DNA of 33,719 bases from Clostridiales bacterium (GCA_004556395.1 SFHK01000030.1:1-33719), one strand, 5' to 3'. Counted from the stretch's first letter, positions 17,534 to 26,868 are shown. The notes: generated from the letters alone by a model not told the origin. Program-made: numbers and translations.

Positions 17534-19063
17534 ATGCTGGCAACCACGCTTTGCTACGGACTGGGCGGCATTGAGGGCGTTCAGATCACGGTGGAGGTGA
17601 ACCTTTCCGCCGGGCTTCCGATGTTTGACATCGTGGGTCTGCCCGACGCCGCGGTGAAGGAGGCGCGCGAGCGCATCCGCGCGGCGCTGAAGAACCGCGG
17701 CTACGCCTTTCCGGGCGACCGCATCACGGTAAACCTTGCGCCGGCGGATCTGAAAAAGGAAGGCCCCGCGTTCGACCTGCCGATCGCCATCGGCATTCTG
17801 GCCTGCACGCGCAAGGTGAACCCCGCTTCCATTGCCGATACCGCCATCCTCGGCGAGCTGGCGCTGGACGGCACGCTGCGCCCGGTGCGCGGCGCGCTGC
17901 CCATTGCCATTTCCGCGCGCGGGCACGGCGTGAAGCAGATGATTCTGCCCGCCGCCAACGCGCGCGAGGTCAGCTGCGTGGACGGCATCCGCCTGATTCC
18001 CGCGCAGAACCTCGATCAGGTCGTCCGGCATCTGTCCGGCGTGGAGCCCATTGCGCCCATTGAGACGGTCGGCTATCAGGCGCTGCTGGGGCAGCGCGTG
18101 TACGCCGCCGACTTCAAATACGTGAAGGGGCAGAAGAGCGCCAAGCGCGCGCTGGAAATCGCCGCCGCGGGCGGGCACAACGTGCTGATGGTCGGCCCGC
18201 CCGGCTCCGGCAAGACGCTGATGGCGCGCTGCGTGCCCTCCATCCTGCCCGATATGACGTTTGACGAAGCGCTGGTCACCACGCGCATTCACTCCGTGGC
18301 GGGCTGCGCGCCGGAAAGCGGCCTGCTGACCGAGCGCCCGTTCCGCTCGCCGCACCACACGGCCTCCCATGTTTCGCTGGTGGGCGGCGGCCTGCACGCC
18401 ACGCCCGGCGAAATCTCCAAGGCGCACAACGGCGTTCTGTTTCTGGACGAGCTGCCCGAGTACCGGCGCGACGTGCTGGAGGCGCTCCGGCAGCCGATGG
18501 AGGACGGCTTTGTGACCATCACGCGCGTGAGCGCGCAGAGCACCTATCCCTCCGAATTCATGCTGATCTGTTCGATGAACCCCTGTCCGTGCGGCAATTT
18601 CGGCAGCAAAACGCGCGAATGCCGCTGCACGCCCAACGACATCCGAAAATACCTGAACCGCATCTCCGGCCCGCTGCTCGACCGCATCGACCTGCACATC
18701 GAGGTGGAGTCCGTGCCCGCCGAGCGCATCGCCGACGACCGGGAAGAGGAGCCCTCCGCGGCCATCCGCGCCCGCGTGGAGCAGGCGCGAAACGTGCAGC
18801 GCGCGCGCTACGAGGGGCTTCCGCTCGCCTGCAACGCGCGGCTGGACGCGCAGACACTTCGAAAGTTCTGCCCCATGAGCCGCGAGGCCAACCGCATGCT
18901 GTCGCTGGCCACCACGTCGATGGGGCTTTCCAACCGCGCGTTCACGCGCGTGATCAAGGTAGCGCGCACGATCGCCGACCTCGCGGGCGAGGACGAAATC
19001 GGCTCCGCCCACATCGCCGAGGCGCTTCAGTATCGTTCGATCGACGACAAGTACTGGAAATAG
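17534..19063 (+). CDS. comM: YifB/ComM family Mg-chelatase-like AAA+ ATPase
   Basis: 509 residues. In naturally transformable bacteria the relative ComM is a hexameric helicase that extends branch migration during recombination. The N-terminal ChlI-like domain includes EVNLSAGLPMFDIVGLPD. The AAA+ core has Walker A GPPGSGKT at 221-228, Walker B LFLDEL at 302-307, and a cysteine cluster from Cys346 (MNPCPCG...CRC). RISGPLLDRIDLHIEV follows. The spacing and residues are standard, so it should be active. GAGGG lies 10 bases before the ATG. It is paired with dprA, a sensible functional partner in processing incoming DNA. Confidence 0.94.
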   Translation: MLATTLCYGLGGIEGVQITVEVNLSAGLPMFDIVGLPDAAVKEARERIRAALKNRGYAFPGDRITVNLAPADLKKEGPAFDLPIAIGILACTRKVNPASIADTAILGELALDGTLRPVRGALPIAISARGHGVKQMILPAANAREVSCVDGIRLIPAQNLDQVVRHLSGVEPIAPIETVGYQALLGQRVYAADFKYVKGQKSAKRALEIAAAGGHNVLMVGPPGSGKTLMARCVPSILPDMTFDEALVTTRIHSVAGCAPESGLLTERPFRSPHHTASHVSLVGGGLHATPGEISKAHNGVLFLDELPEYRRDVLEALRQPMEDGFVTITRVSAQSTYPSEFMLICSMNPCPCGNFGSKTRECRCTPNDIRKYLNRISGPLLDRIDLHIEVESVPAERIADDREEEPSAAIRARVEQARNVQRARYEGLPLACNARLDAQTLRKFCPMSREANRMLSLATTSMGLSNRAFTRVIKVARTIADLAGEDEIGSAHIAEALQYRSIDDKYWK

Positions 19064-19072
19064 GAGGCGGCA

Positions 19073-20161
19073 ATGGAATACAATCTGATGGAGCAGTACT
19101 GGCTCTGGCTTTCCGCCGTTCCCGGCATGTCGCCCCGGCGGTTTTACGCGCTTCTGAACGCCTGCGGCGACGCGCGCGCCCTGTGGGACGACCCGTCGTG
19201 CGCCCGGGACGTTGTGGACGAGAAATTCTGCGCAAGCCTTCAGGTCGCGCGCAGCGAGCGCTTCTTTTATGATGTGTTCGCCCGGCTGGAGAAGGCGGGC
19301 ATCGCGGCGCTTCCCATGATTTCCGACCGGTATCCGGCGCGGCTTCGCAGCATCGTGGACGCGCCGCCGACGCTGTACGTGCGCGGCAATCCCGACCTGA
19401 GCGACGAGCGCATGTTCGCCATCGTCGGCACGCGCGCGCCCAGCTACGACGGTAAAAAGGCGGCGAAGGAGTTTGCGCAGGTGCTGGCGCAGAACGGCGT
19501 GACAATCGTCAGCGGCCTTGCGCGCGGCGTGGATACCTGCGCGCACACCGGCTGTCTGGAAGGCGGCGGGCGCACGGTGGCGGTGCTCGGCAGCGGGGTC
19601 AATCAGCTTTATCCGCCGGAAAACGAGCCGCTGGCGCGCCGGATCATCGAAGAGGGCGGCTCCATCGTGTCCGAGATGCAGCCGGACGACGGCCCGCAGA
19701 GGTGGTCGTTCCCGGCGCGCAACCGCATCATTTCCGGGCTCACGCCCGGCGTGCTGGTTGTCGAGGGACGCAAAACCTCCGGGGCGCTGATCACGGCGGA
19801 GGACGCGCTGGATCAGTCGCGCGACGTGTTCGCCATTCCCGGCTCCATCTATTCCCCGCTGGCGGAGGGGCCGAACCGGCTGATTCAAAGCGGCGCGTAT
19901 CCCGCGCTCAGCCCGTGGGACATCCTCGAATCGCAGCGCTGGGGCGCGCGCCCCGCCGCGAACGGCCGCCGAAAGGCCGAGCCGGAGATGAGCGACGACG
20001 AAAAGCGCATCTACAAATGCATTCAAAACGAGCCGCTTTCGTTCGAGGAAATCGCAAATCTCACCAAATTTTCAACCCCAGAGCTAAATTCCCACTTGAC
20101 AATGTTGATTCTTCGGGGAATAATAGTAAAGATGCCCGGGAATTGTTACCGGGTATCCTGA
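19073..20161 (+). CDS. dprA: DNA-processing protein DprA (Smf)
   Basis: Loads RecA onto incoming single-stranded DNA. 362 residues: an N-terminal SAM/HhH-like region, a Rossmann-like core with VGTRAPSYDG, SGLARGVDTCAH, AVLGSGVNQLYPPEN, SFPARNRIISGL and SGALITAEDALDQ, and a C-terminal winged-helix domain (from about 300). The AGGAGG overlaps the comM stop codon, so translation is probably coupled. Its last 70 bases are unusually AT-rich and contain a promoter for topA. Confidence 0.96.
   Translation: MEYNLMEQYWLWLSAVPGMSPRRFYALLNACGDARALWDDPSCARDVVDEKFCASLQVARSERFFYDVFARLEKAGIAALPMISDRYPARLRSIVDAPPTLYVRGNPDLSDERMFAIVGTRAPSYDGKKAAKEFAQVLAQNGVTIVSGLARGVDTCAHTGCLEGGGRTVAVLGSGVNQLYPPENEPLARRIIEEGGSIVSEMQPDDGPQRWSFPARNRIISGLTPGVLVVEGRKTSGALITAEDALDQSRDVFAIPGSIYSPLAEGPNRLIQSGAYPALSPWDILESQRWGARPAANGRRKAEPEMSDDEKRIYKCIQNEPLSFEEIANLTKFSTPELNSHLTMLILRGIIVKMPGNCYRVS
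20096..20124 (+). promoter_or_regulatory. Promoter for topA inside the end of dprA
   Basis: TTGACA (20096-20101), 17-base spacer, AATAAT (20119-20124). It lies in dprA codons 342-351, about 60 bases upstream of the topA start, in a locally AT-rich stretch. Confidence 0.65.
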
Positions 20162-20186
20162 GCAAACGAATCCGGAGGGACGTTTC

Positions 20187-22292
20187 ATGACCTACAAGCT
20201 CGTCATCGTCGAGTCTCCCGCCAAAGCGCGAACGATCGCCAAGTACCTGGGCCGCGGCTACAAAGTTGAGGCCTCGCAGGGACACGTGCGCGATCTGCCC
20301 AAATCCCAGCTCGGCATAGATATAGAGAACAATTTTGAGCCCAAGTACATCACCATCCGCGGCCGCGGCGAAATCCTTACGAAAATTCGCAAGGACGCCA
20401 AGGGCGCGTCGAAAATTTTCCTCGCGACCGACCCTGACCGCGAAGGAGAAGCCATCTCGTGGCATCTGGCGACGCTGTTGGGCATCGACCCCGCCGAAGC
20501 CTGCCGCATCGAGTTTCACGAGGTCACCGGCAAGGCCATGAAGGCCGCAGTCAAGAGCCCGCGCGCCGTCAACCTGAATCTTGTGGACGCGCAGCAGGCA
20601 CGCCGCGTGCTCGACCGTCTGGTCGGCTACAAAATCAGCCCGCTTCTGTGGAGCAAGATTCGCAAGGGTCTGTCCGCCGGACGCGTGCAGTCCGTCGCCA
20701 CGGCGATGATCTGCCAGCGCGAGGAGGAAATTGAGGAGTTCGTGCCGGAGGAATACTGGTATATCGAAGCGGAGTTTTCCGCCGGAAGCAGCAAATTCCA
20801 CGCCCGCTACGCCGGAACACCCGACGAGAAGCGCGAGCTCAAGAGCGAAACAGAAGCGTCCAGCGTATTGTCCGAGCTGGTGAACGCGCAGTTCACCGTG
20901 AACGGCGTGAAGAAGGGCGAGCGCAGAAAGAACCCCGCGCCGCCGTTCACCACCTCCAACCTGCAGCAGGAGGCCTCGCGCAAGCTGAACTTCACCGCCA
21001 GCAAGACCATGCAGATCGCCCAGCAGCTCTACGAGGGCGTGGACGTGGAGGGCGTGGGCACGCTGGGTCTGGTGACCTATATCCGTACCGACTCCACGCG
21101 CATCTCGGACGACGCGCTGCTTCCGCTGCGCGAGATGATCGCCGAGCGCTACGGCAGCGAATACCTGCCGGAGACGCCGAACGTGTACAAGAGCCGTCAG
21201 AACGCGCAGGACGCGCACGAAGCCATTCGCCCGACCGACGTTTCGCTGCGGCCTGAGAATTTAAAATCCTCGCTCAGCAACGATCAGTACAAGCTGTACA
21301 AGCTGATTTACGATCGCTTCGTCGCCAGCCAGATGACCCCCGCCGTGTACGACACGTTGTCGGCGGAGCTGATTTCCGGCGACGTAGACTTCCATCATTC
21401 CAGCCAGAAGCTGCGCTTCGCGGGCTTCACAGCGGTATACGAAGAGGGTATTGACGACGCGGGCGAAGCCGCCGACACGCACATGCCGAAGATCAGGGAC
21501 GGCGAGAAGGCGCGCCTGCTCTCCTATGATTCCGAGCAGCACTTCACCCAGCCGCCCGCGCGCTACACGGAGGCCTCGCTGGTCAAGGCGCTGGAGGAAA
21601 AGGGCATCGGCCGCCCGTCCACCTACGCGCCGACGATTTCCACCATTCTGCAGCGCGGCTACGTGTCGCGCGAAAAAAAGCGCCTGTATCCGACGGAGCT
21701 TGGCAACGTGGTCAACGAGATCATGTCCAAGTCCTTTCCGGACATCGTGGACATTCAGTTCACCGCCGACATGGAAAACCGGCTGGACGACGTGGAAGCC
21801 GGGAAGACCGACTGGAAGCAGGTGGTGACGGACTTCTACGGCCCGTTCGAGAAGGAGCTGGAGGCCGCCGAGGCCGGCATCGAAAAGGTGAAGGTGGAGG
21901 ACGAGGTGTCCGACGTGCCGTGCGAAAAGTGCGGCGCGATGATGGTTTACAAGATGGGGCGCTTCGGCCGCTTCCTCGCCTGCCCGCGCTTCCCGGAATG
22001 CCGGCACACGCAGGCGCTTCTCAAGTATATCGACGCGCCCTGCCCCGAGTGCGGCGGCAGGCTGCTGGAGCGCGTTTCCCGCAAGGGACGCAAATTCTAC
22101 GGCTGCGAGCATTATCCCGAGTGCCAGTTCGTCTCGTGGGATCTGCCCGCGGTGGAAAAGTGCCCCAAATGCGGCGGGCACATGGTGATCAAGCGCGGCC
22201 ACAAGGGCGAGCTGATGCGCGTGTGCGCGGACGTGGCGTGCGGCACGCGCATACCGATTGAAAACGCGGGCAGGGATGAGGACAATGAGTAA
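20187..22292 (+). CDS. topA: DNA topoisomerase I (type IA)
   Basis: Relaxes negative supercoils. 701 residues. The TOPRIM domain holds VIVESPAKA at the N-terminus and DPDREGEA from Asp82. The active-site tyrosine is Tyr298 in YIRTDSTRIS. The C-terminal part carries three topoisomerase zinc-finger repeats (CEKCG...CPRFPEC, CPECGG...CEHYPEC, CPKCGG...CADVACG). GGAGGG is 7 bases before the ATG. It is the usual neighbour between dprA and trmFO in Bacillota and overlaps trmFO by 8 bases. Confidence 0.98.
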   Translation: MTYKLVIVESPAKARTIAKYLGRGYKVEASQGHVRDLPKSQLGIDIENNFEPKYITIRGRGEILTKIRKDAKGASKIFLATDPDREGEAISWHLATLLGIDPAEACRIEFHEVTGKAMKAAVKSPRAVNLNLVDAQQARRVLDRLVGYKISPLLWSKIRKGLSAGRVQSVATAMICQREEEIEEFVPEEYWYIEAEFSAGSSKFHARYAGTPDEKRELKSETEASSVLSELVNAQFTVNGVKKGERRKNPAPPFTTSNLQQEASRKLNFTASKTMQIAQQLYEGVDVEGVGTLGLVTYIRTDSTRISDDALLPLREMIAERYGSEYLPETPNVYKSRQNAQDAHEAIRPTDVSLRPENLKSSLSNDQYKLYKLIYDRFVASQMTPAVYDTLSAELISGDVDFHHSSQKLRFAGFTAVYEEGIDDAGEAADTHMPKIRDGEKARLLSYDSEQHFTQPPARYTEASLVKALEEKGIGRPSTYAPTISTILQRGYVSREKKRLYPTELGNVVNEIMSKSFPDIVDIQFTADMENRLDDVEAGKTDWKQVVTDFYGPFEKELEAAEAGIEKVKVEDEVSDVPCEKCGAMMVYKMGRFGRFLACPRFPECRHTQALLKYIDAPCPECGGRLLERVSRKGRKFYGCEHYPECQFVSWDLPAVEKCPKCGGHMVIKRGHKGELMRVCADVACGTRIPIENAGRDEDNE

Positions 22293-23589
22293 GCAGGTTA
22301 CCGTGATCGGCGCGGGACTCGCGGGCTGCGAAGCCGCGTGGCAGCTGGCAAGCCGCGGCATTCCCGTGGCGCTGTATGAAATGAAGCCCGCCTGTCACTC
22401 CCCCGCCCACCATATGAACGGCTTCGCCGAGCTGGTGTGCTCCAATTCGCTGAAGGCGGAGCATCTGACGAACGCCTCCGGCCTTCTGAAGGCCGAAATG
22501 AAGCTGCTGAACAGTCTGATTCTGTCCGCCGCCGAGAAAACGCGCGTGCCCGCGGGCGGCGCGCTGGCGGTCGACCGCGACCGCTTCTCCGAGGCCGTGA
22601 CCGAGGCCGTTTCGTCGCATCCGCTGATCACGATTCACCGCGAGCGCGTAGACGCGATTCCGGGCGATCCCGCGATCATCGCCACCGGCCCGCTTACCGA
22701 CGCGGCGCTGGCGGACGCGATTGCAAGCCTTCCGGGTTTTCACGCGCTGCACTTCTTCGATGCCGCCGCCCCCATCGTGACCGCCGAATCGCTGGACATG
22801 GCGAAGGTCTTCCGCGCGTCCCGCTATGAAAAGGGCGCGGACTACCTGAACTGCCCGATGACGCAGGCGGAATACGACGCGTTCTACGACGCGCTGATGG
22901 GCGCGGAGCTGGCGGAGGTGCACGATTTCGACAGGAAGCAGGTGTTCGAGGGCTGTCTGGCGGTGGAGATTCTCGCCTCGCGCGGCCGTCAAACGCTGGC
23001 GTTCGGCCCGCTGAAGCCAGTGGGTCTGGTCAATCCGCGCACGGGACGCGCGCCGTATGCCAACGTGCAGCTTCGGCAGGAGAACGAACAGGGCACGCTG
23101 TATAATCTGGTCGGCTTCCAGACGCGTCTCAAGTGGCCGGAGCAGAAGCGCGTGTTCTCGATGATTCCCGGCTTGGAGCACGCGGATTTCGCGCGCTACG
23201 GCGTGATGCACCGCAATACCTATCTCAACAGCCCGGACGTGCTGGGGCGCAACTATCAGGTGAAGGATCGTCCGCTTCTGCGCTTTGCCGGGCAGATGAC
23301 CGGCGTGGAGGGCTATATGGAGTCCACCGCGAGCGGCCTTGTGGCGGGCGTCGCGCTTGCGAAGGCGCTCCTGGGCGAGCCGGAACCGGACTTCACCGGC
23401 GACACCGTGCTGGGCGCGCTCGCCCTGCACGTGACGACTCCGACGGGCGACTTCCAGCCGATGAACGCCAACTTCGGCATCCTGCGTCCGCTGGACGAGC
23501 GCGTGCGCGGCAAGCGCAACCGCTACGAAAAGCTCGCCGGGCGCTCGCTCGAAACCCTGAAGACCGTCATTACCAATTACGCACTGTAA
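22285..23589 (+). CDS. trmFO: Methylenetetrahydrofolate-tRNA-(uracil-5-)-methyltransferase
   Basis: FAD- and folate-dependent enzyme that makes ribothymidine at position 54 of tRNA. 434 residues from ATG 22285, the family's length. The N-terminal FAD-binding motif is VIGAGLAGCEAAWQLA. The catalytic cysteine region is ELVCSNSLK (Cys52), and the second conserved cysteine is in VFEGCLAVE. FAGQMTGVEGY and NANFGIL are also family signatures. The start overlaps the end of topA, implying coupled translation. An ATG nine bases upstream is a possible alternative start. Confidence 0.97.
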   Translation: MSKQVTVIGAGLAGCEAAWQLASRGIPVALYEMKPACHSPAHHMNGFAELVCSNSLKAEHLTNASGLLKAEMKLLNSLILSAAEKTRVPAGGALAVDRDRFSEAVTEAVSSHPLITIHRERVDAIPGDPAIIATGPLTDAALADAIASLPGFHALHFFDAAAPIVTAESLDMAKVFRASRYEKGADYLNCPMTQAEYDAFYDALMGAELAEVHDFDRKQVFEGCLAVEILASRGRQTLAFGPLKPVGLVNPRTGRAPYANVQLRQENEQGTLYNLVGFQTRLKWPEQKRVFSMIPGLEHADFARYGVMHRNTYLNSPDVLGRNYQVKDRPLLRFAGQMTGVEGYMESTASGLVAGVALAKALLGEPEPDFTGDTVLGALALHVTTPTGDFQPMNANFGILRPLDERVRGKRNRYEKLAGRSLETLKTVITNYAL

Positions 23590-23600
23590 CGGAGGAAACC

Positions 23601-24137
23601 ATGGCAGAATTTCGAGGAACCACCATCTGCGCCGTCCGCCGCAACGGCGAAATCGCCATCGCGGGCGACGGACAGGTTACGATGGGTGAAAACGTAATCA
23701 TGAAAAACGGCGCCAAAAAGGTGCGCCGCATCTTCGACGGCAAAGTCGTGATCGGCTTCGCCGGATCGGTGGCCGACGCCTTCGCGCTCAGCGAAAAGTT
23801 CGAAGGCAAGCTGACCCAGTACGCCGGCAACCTGCCGCGCGCCGCGGTGGAGCTGGCGCAGGACTGGCGCATGAACAAGGAAATGCGCAAGCTGGAAGCG
23901 CTGCTTCTGGTCGCGGACAAGGAAAACCTGATGCTTGTGTCGGGCACGGGCGAGGTCATCGAGCCGGACGAGGGCATTCTGGCCATCGGCAGCGGCGGAA
24001 ACTTCGCGCTGGCCGCGGCGCGCGCGCTGTATGACAATACCGGGCTTTCCGCGCGCGACATCGCCTATAAGGCGCTGAAAATCGCTTCTTCCATCTGCGT
24101 ATATACGAACGACCACATCATCGTCGAGGTAGTTTGA
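23601..24137 (+). CDS. hslV: HslV/ClpQ proteasome-like peptidase subunit
   Basis: Proteolytic core of the HslUV protease, 178 residues. The mature N-terminal nucleophile should be Thr7 in TTICAVRRNG, which requires removal of the leader MAEFRG; Bacillus ClpQ has a similar short leader. GDGQVTMG, KKVRRIF and GFAGSVADAF are family hallmarks, and the tail IVEVV is normal. GGAGG is 6 bases before ATG 23601. It is followed 2 bases later by hslU, its partner. Unlike in Bacillus there is no xerC/codV between trmFO and hslV. Confidence 0.97.
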   Translation: MAEFRGTTICAVRRNGEIAIAGDGQVTMGENVIMKNGAKKVRRIFDGKVVIGFAGSVADAFALSEKFEGKLTQYAGNLPRAAVELAQDWRMNKEMRKLEALLLVADKENLMLVSGTGEVIEPDEGILAIGSGGNFALAAARALYDNTGLSARDIAYKALKIASSICVYTNDHIIVEVV

Positions 24138-24139
24138 GC

Positions 24140-25507
24140 ATGAATACATGGACGCCCGCTGAAATCGTCAAGGAACTGAATCGCTATATCGTGGGTCAGG
24201 ATGAGGCCAAGCGCGCCGTGGCCGTGGCGCTTCGCAACCGCTACCGCCGCATGCAGCTGCCCGAGGAGATCCGCGAAGAGGTCACGCCCAAAAACATCCT
24301 CATGGTCGGCCCCACGGGCGTTGGCAAAACCGAAATCGCGCGCCGTCTGGCCAAGCTGGTGGACGCGCCGTTCGTCAAGGTGGAAGCCACCAAGTTCACC
24401 GAGGTCGGCTACGTGGGCCGCGATGTGGAATCCATCATCCGCGACCTCACCGAAGCCGGTATCCGCATCGTCAAAAAGCAGCAGACCGAGCAGGTGCACG
24501 ATCTCGCCGCGCAGGCGGCGGAAAACCGTCTGGTGGAAATGATCACCCGCCCCATGCCGAAGAAGAAGATCAACCCCATCGACGTGATTCTGGGCAACAA
24601 GCCCAAGGAGCCCGAGCCGAGCGAGGAGGAGCAGAAGCAGCTGACCGGCCGCCGCGCGGACGTGCGCGAGCAGCTTCGCGCCGGCGAGCTCGAGGAAACG
24701 ATCGTCGAGATCGAGGTGGAAGAGGTCACGCCGCGCAGCGAAATCCCCGGCATGGACATCAGTATGAACGACGTGCTGGGCAGCATGCTGCCCAAGAAGA
24801 CCAAGCTGCGCAAGGTGCCCGTGCGCGAGGCGCGCCGCATCCTGACCGCCGAGGAGGAAAACGCCATGGTGGACATGGACGCGGTGTATACCGAGGCCGT
24901 CTCCCGCGTGGAGCAGCACGGCATCGTGTTCATCGACGAGATCGACAAGGTCGCCGGCCGCGGCAACGGCAGCGGCCCGGACGTCTCCCGCGAGGGCGTG
25001 CAGCGCGACATCCTGCCCATCGTGGAGGGCACGACCGTAAACACCAAGTACGGCCCCGTGCGCACCGATCACATCCTGTTCATCGCCGCGGGCGCGTTCC
25101 ACGTGTCCAAGGTGACCGATCTGATTCCGGAGCTGCAGGGACGCTTCCCGGTTCGCGTAACCCTGAAGCCCCTGACGAAGCAGGATTACGAGCGCATCCT
25201 CACCCAGCCCGACAACGCGCTGATTCGCCAGTATCAGGCGCTTCTGAAGGTGGACAGGGTCGAGCTCGTGTTTGACGAAACCGCCGTCGCCGCCATTGCC
25301 GAATACGCGTGGCTGGCCAACGAAAACGCCGAAAACATCGGCGCGCGCCGCCTGCACACGGTGCTTGAGCAGATTCTGAGCGACATCGCCTTCAACGCCG
25401 GCGGCGGCGACGCACCGGAGATTCAGGTGGTCGTGAACGCCGAATACGTGAAGACCCAGCTTTCCACCGAAGCCAAGGAAACGGATCTGCACAGGTACAT
25501 CCTTTAA
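24140..25507 (+). CDS. hslU: HslU/ClpY ATPase subunit of HslUV
   Basis: AAA+ unfoldase that feeds proteins to HslV. 455 residues. It has TPAEIVKELNRYIVGQDEAK at the N-terminus, Walker A GPTGVGKT at 57-64, the pore loop region KFTEVGYVGRDVES, an intermediate domain of about 100-235, Walker B FIDEID at 264-269, and the conserved C-terminus DLHRYIL, which docks into HslV. The ATG at 24140 is 2 bases after the hslV stop, with GAGG about 10 bases upstream. All functional motifs are intact. In Bacillus codY follows; here it does not. Confidence 0.98.
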   Translation: MNTWTPAEIVKELNRYIVGQDEAKRAVAVALRNRYRRMQLPEEIREEVTPKNILMVGPTGVGKTEIARRLAKLVDAPFVKVEATKFTEVGYVGRDVESIIRDLTEAGIRIVKKQQTEQVHDLAAQAAENRLVEMITRPMPKKKINPIDVILGNKPKEPEPSEEEQKQLTGRRADVREQLRAGELEETIVEIEVEEVTPRSEIPGMDISMNDVLGSMLPKKTKLRKVPVREARRILTAEEENAMVDMDAVYTEAVSRVEQHGIVFIDEIDKVAGRGNGSGPDVSREGVQRDILPIVEGTTVNTKYGPVRTDHILFIAAGAFHVSKVTDLIPELQGRFPVRVTLKPLTKQDYERILTQPDNALIRQYQALLKVDRVELVFDETAVAAIAEYAWLANENAENIGARRLHTVLEQILSDIAFNAGGGDAPEIQVVVNAEYVKTQLSTEAKETDLHRYIL

Positions 25508-25513
25508 AACCGA

Positions 25514-25557
25514 TAAGCGCCCCCGCATCTTCCAACACACAGATGCGGGGGCGCTTA
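25514..25557 (+). terminator. Strong hairpin after hslU
   Basis: A perfect 16-bp stem (25514-25529 with 25542-25557) and 12-base loop directly after hslU. There is no U-tract on the plus strand, so it may stabilise the mRNA end or terminate weakly. Confidence 0.55.
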
Positions 25558-25583
25558 CACAACGCCTTTGGAGGTGACAGAAA

Positions 25584-26813
25584 ATGACGGATCAGGAAAT
25601 CCTTCGGGAGCTTGCCAACGCTTACATGGAAGCCGCGAACGAGCCCGTCAACGCGGAGCGCAGGGAAAGAGCCTACGCGACAAACGGGCTTCAGGCCGTG
25701 CGCCCCCTCGTGTGGATTCACGAGCTTCCGTGGCACGAATTGAACATCGACGACGCGCTTACCCTCCGCTGCGAGGGCGCGCTTGCCCGCGAGATCGAGC
25801 AGTTCCTTCGCCGCAGTCTGCTGCAATGGAGGTACTTTCAGGCGGACATGATTCTGGAGCCGTACTATCCCGTGAGCATGTGTATCCACTCGACCGGCAT
25901 CGGGTTTCAGGTGATTGAGGAGGTTCTGGTCGGGGACGACAAAAACAACATCATCTCGCATTCCTACAAGGATCAGCTGGATTCGCTGGAAAAGCTGGAA
26001 ATCCTGCATAATCCCGTCGTCACGCGCGACTATGACGAGGAAAAGAAGCGCGTTTCCGACGCGCAGGCGCTGCTGGGCGACGCAATGCCCGTGAAGCTCT
26101 GCCCGCAGAACATGTATTACTACGCGCCGTGGGACCGCGTATGCCGCATGCGCGGCATGACGCCGCTTCTGATGGATCTGGCTGCGGAGCCCGAATTGAT
26201 GCACGCCACGATACAGAAGTTTTCCTCCGTGCTGAACGCGGACATCGACGCGCTGAACGCCGTGAACGCCTTCGGCGTGTCGGCTTCTTCGCTGCACTGC
26301 ACGCCGCCGTATTCCCGGGAGCTGGAGGCCGTCGAGGCAAAGGAGGGGCCGTCCGTCCACAGCGCGTGGTTCCGCGCGCTCGCGCAGCCCTTCGGCGAGG
26401 TCTCGCCCGCCATGCACGACGAGTACGACATTCAGTATCTTCTGCCCATCGCCAGGAAATTCGGCCTGTGCTACTATGGCTGCTGCGAGCCGCTGTCCGA
26501 CCGAATCGACATTCTCAGGCAGATTCCGAACCTTCGAAAGGTCGGCGTTACACCGTGGTCGAGCGTGGAGGTCTCCGCGGAGAAGCTCGGGAAGGACTTT
26601 GTGTTCTCGCGCAAGCCGAATCCGGCCATGGTCGCGACTACGCTGGACGAGGATGCGGTTCGAAAGGACATTGCGCACGTCATGGAAGCATGCCTGAGGA
26701 ACAGCTGCCCCTGCGAATTCGTGCTCAAGGATATTTCCACCGTCGGCTACAAGCCGCAAAACATCATCCGCTGGGCGCAGGTCGCAGAAGAAACGATCGA
26801 CAGATACTACTAA
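25584..26813 (+). CDS. Uroporphyrinogen-decarboxylase-superfamily protein
   Basis: 409 residues resembling the URO-D/COG0407 superfamily, which includes heme-pathway decarboxylases and corrinoid methyltransferases such as MtaA, MtbA and CmuA. Supporting features are the TIM-barrel-like alternation, MHDEYDIQYLLPIARKFG (His278), the YYGCCEPLSDRID turn (Cys300, Cys301), and the RKVGVTPWSSVE and FSRKPNPAM segments. Candidate zinc ligands are Cys300, Cys301, Cys375 and Cys377; a canonical His-X-Cys site is not obvious. True uroporphyrinogen decarboxylase motifs at the N-terminus are absent, so a methyltransferase-like role is more likely than heme synthesis. GGAGGT is 8 bases before the ATG. Its TAA stop overlaps the repeat that follows. 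Confidence 0.65.
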   Translation: MTDQEILRELANAYMEAANEPVNAERRERAYATNGLQAVRPLVWIHELPWHELNIDDALTLRCEGALAREIEQFLRRSLLQWRYFQADMILEPYYPVSMCIHSTGIGFQVIEEVLVGDDKNNIISHSYKDQLDSLEKLEILHNPVVTRDYDEEKKRVSDAQALLGDAMPVKLCPQNMYYYAPWDRVCRMRGMTPLLMDLAAEPELMHATIQKFSSVLNADIDALNAVNAFGVSASSLHCTPPYSRELEAVEAKEGPSVHSAWFRALAQPFGEVSPAMHDEYDIQYLLPIARKFGLCYYGCCEPLSDRIDILRQIPNLRKVGVTPWSSVEVSAEKLGKDFVFSRKPNPAMVATTLDEDAVRKDIAHVMEACLRNSCPCEFVLKDISTVGYKPQNIIRWAQVAEETIDRYY

Positions 26814-26856
26814 GGCGGTGCCGCACAAATGAGGAGGTCGGCCGGCGAATGGATTT
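26811..26856. mobile_element. Second, shortened copy of the MITE-like element
   Basis: From TAAGGC it matches the left end of the element at 5578 over 45 bases (41 identical), then stops. GGCGCTATA directly after resembles the right terminus (GGCGCCTTATA) of the full copy, suggesting an internal deletion. It starts exactly at the stop codon of the preceding gene. Confidence 0.7.
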
Positions 26857-26868
26857 GGCGCTATAATG

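Noticed and set aside
16622..20026. Minus-strand open frame of more than 1100 codons opposite the GT-C, comM and dprA genes
   Set aside because: It covers three recognisable genes on the other strand; composition is rich in Arg, His, Ala and Gly as expected for a shadow.
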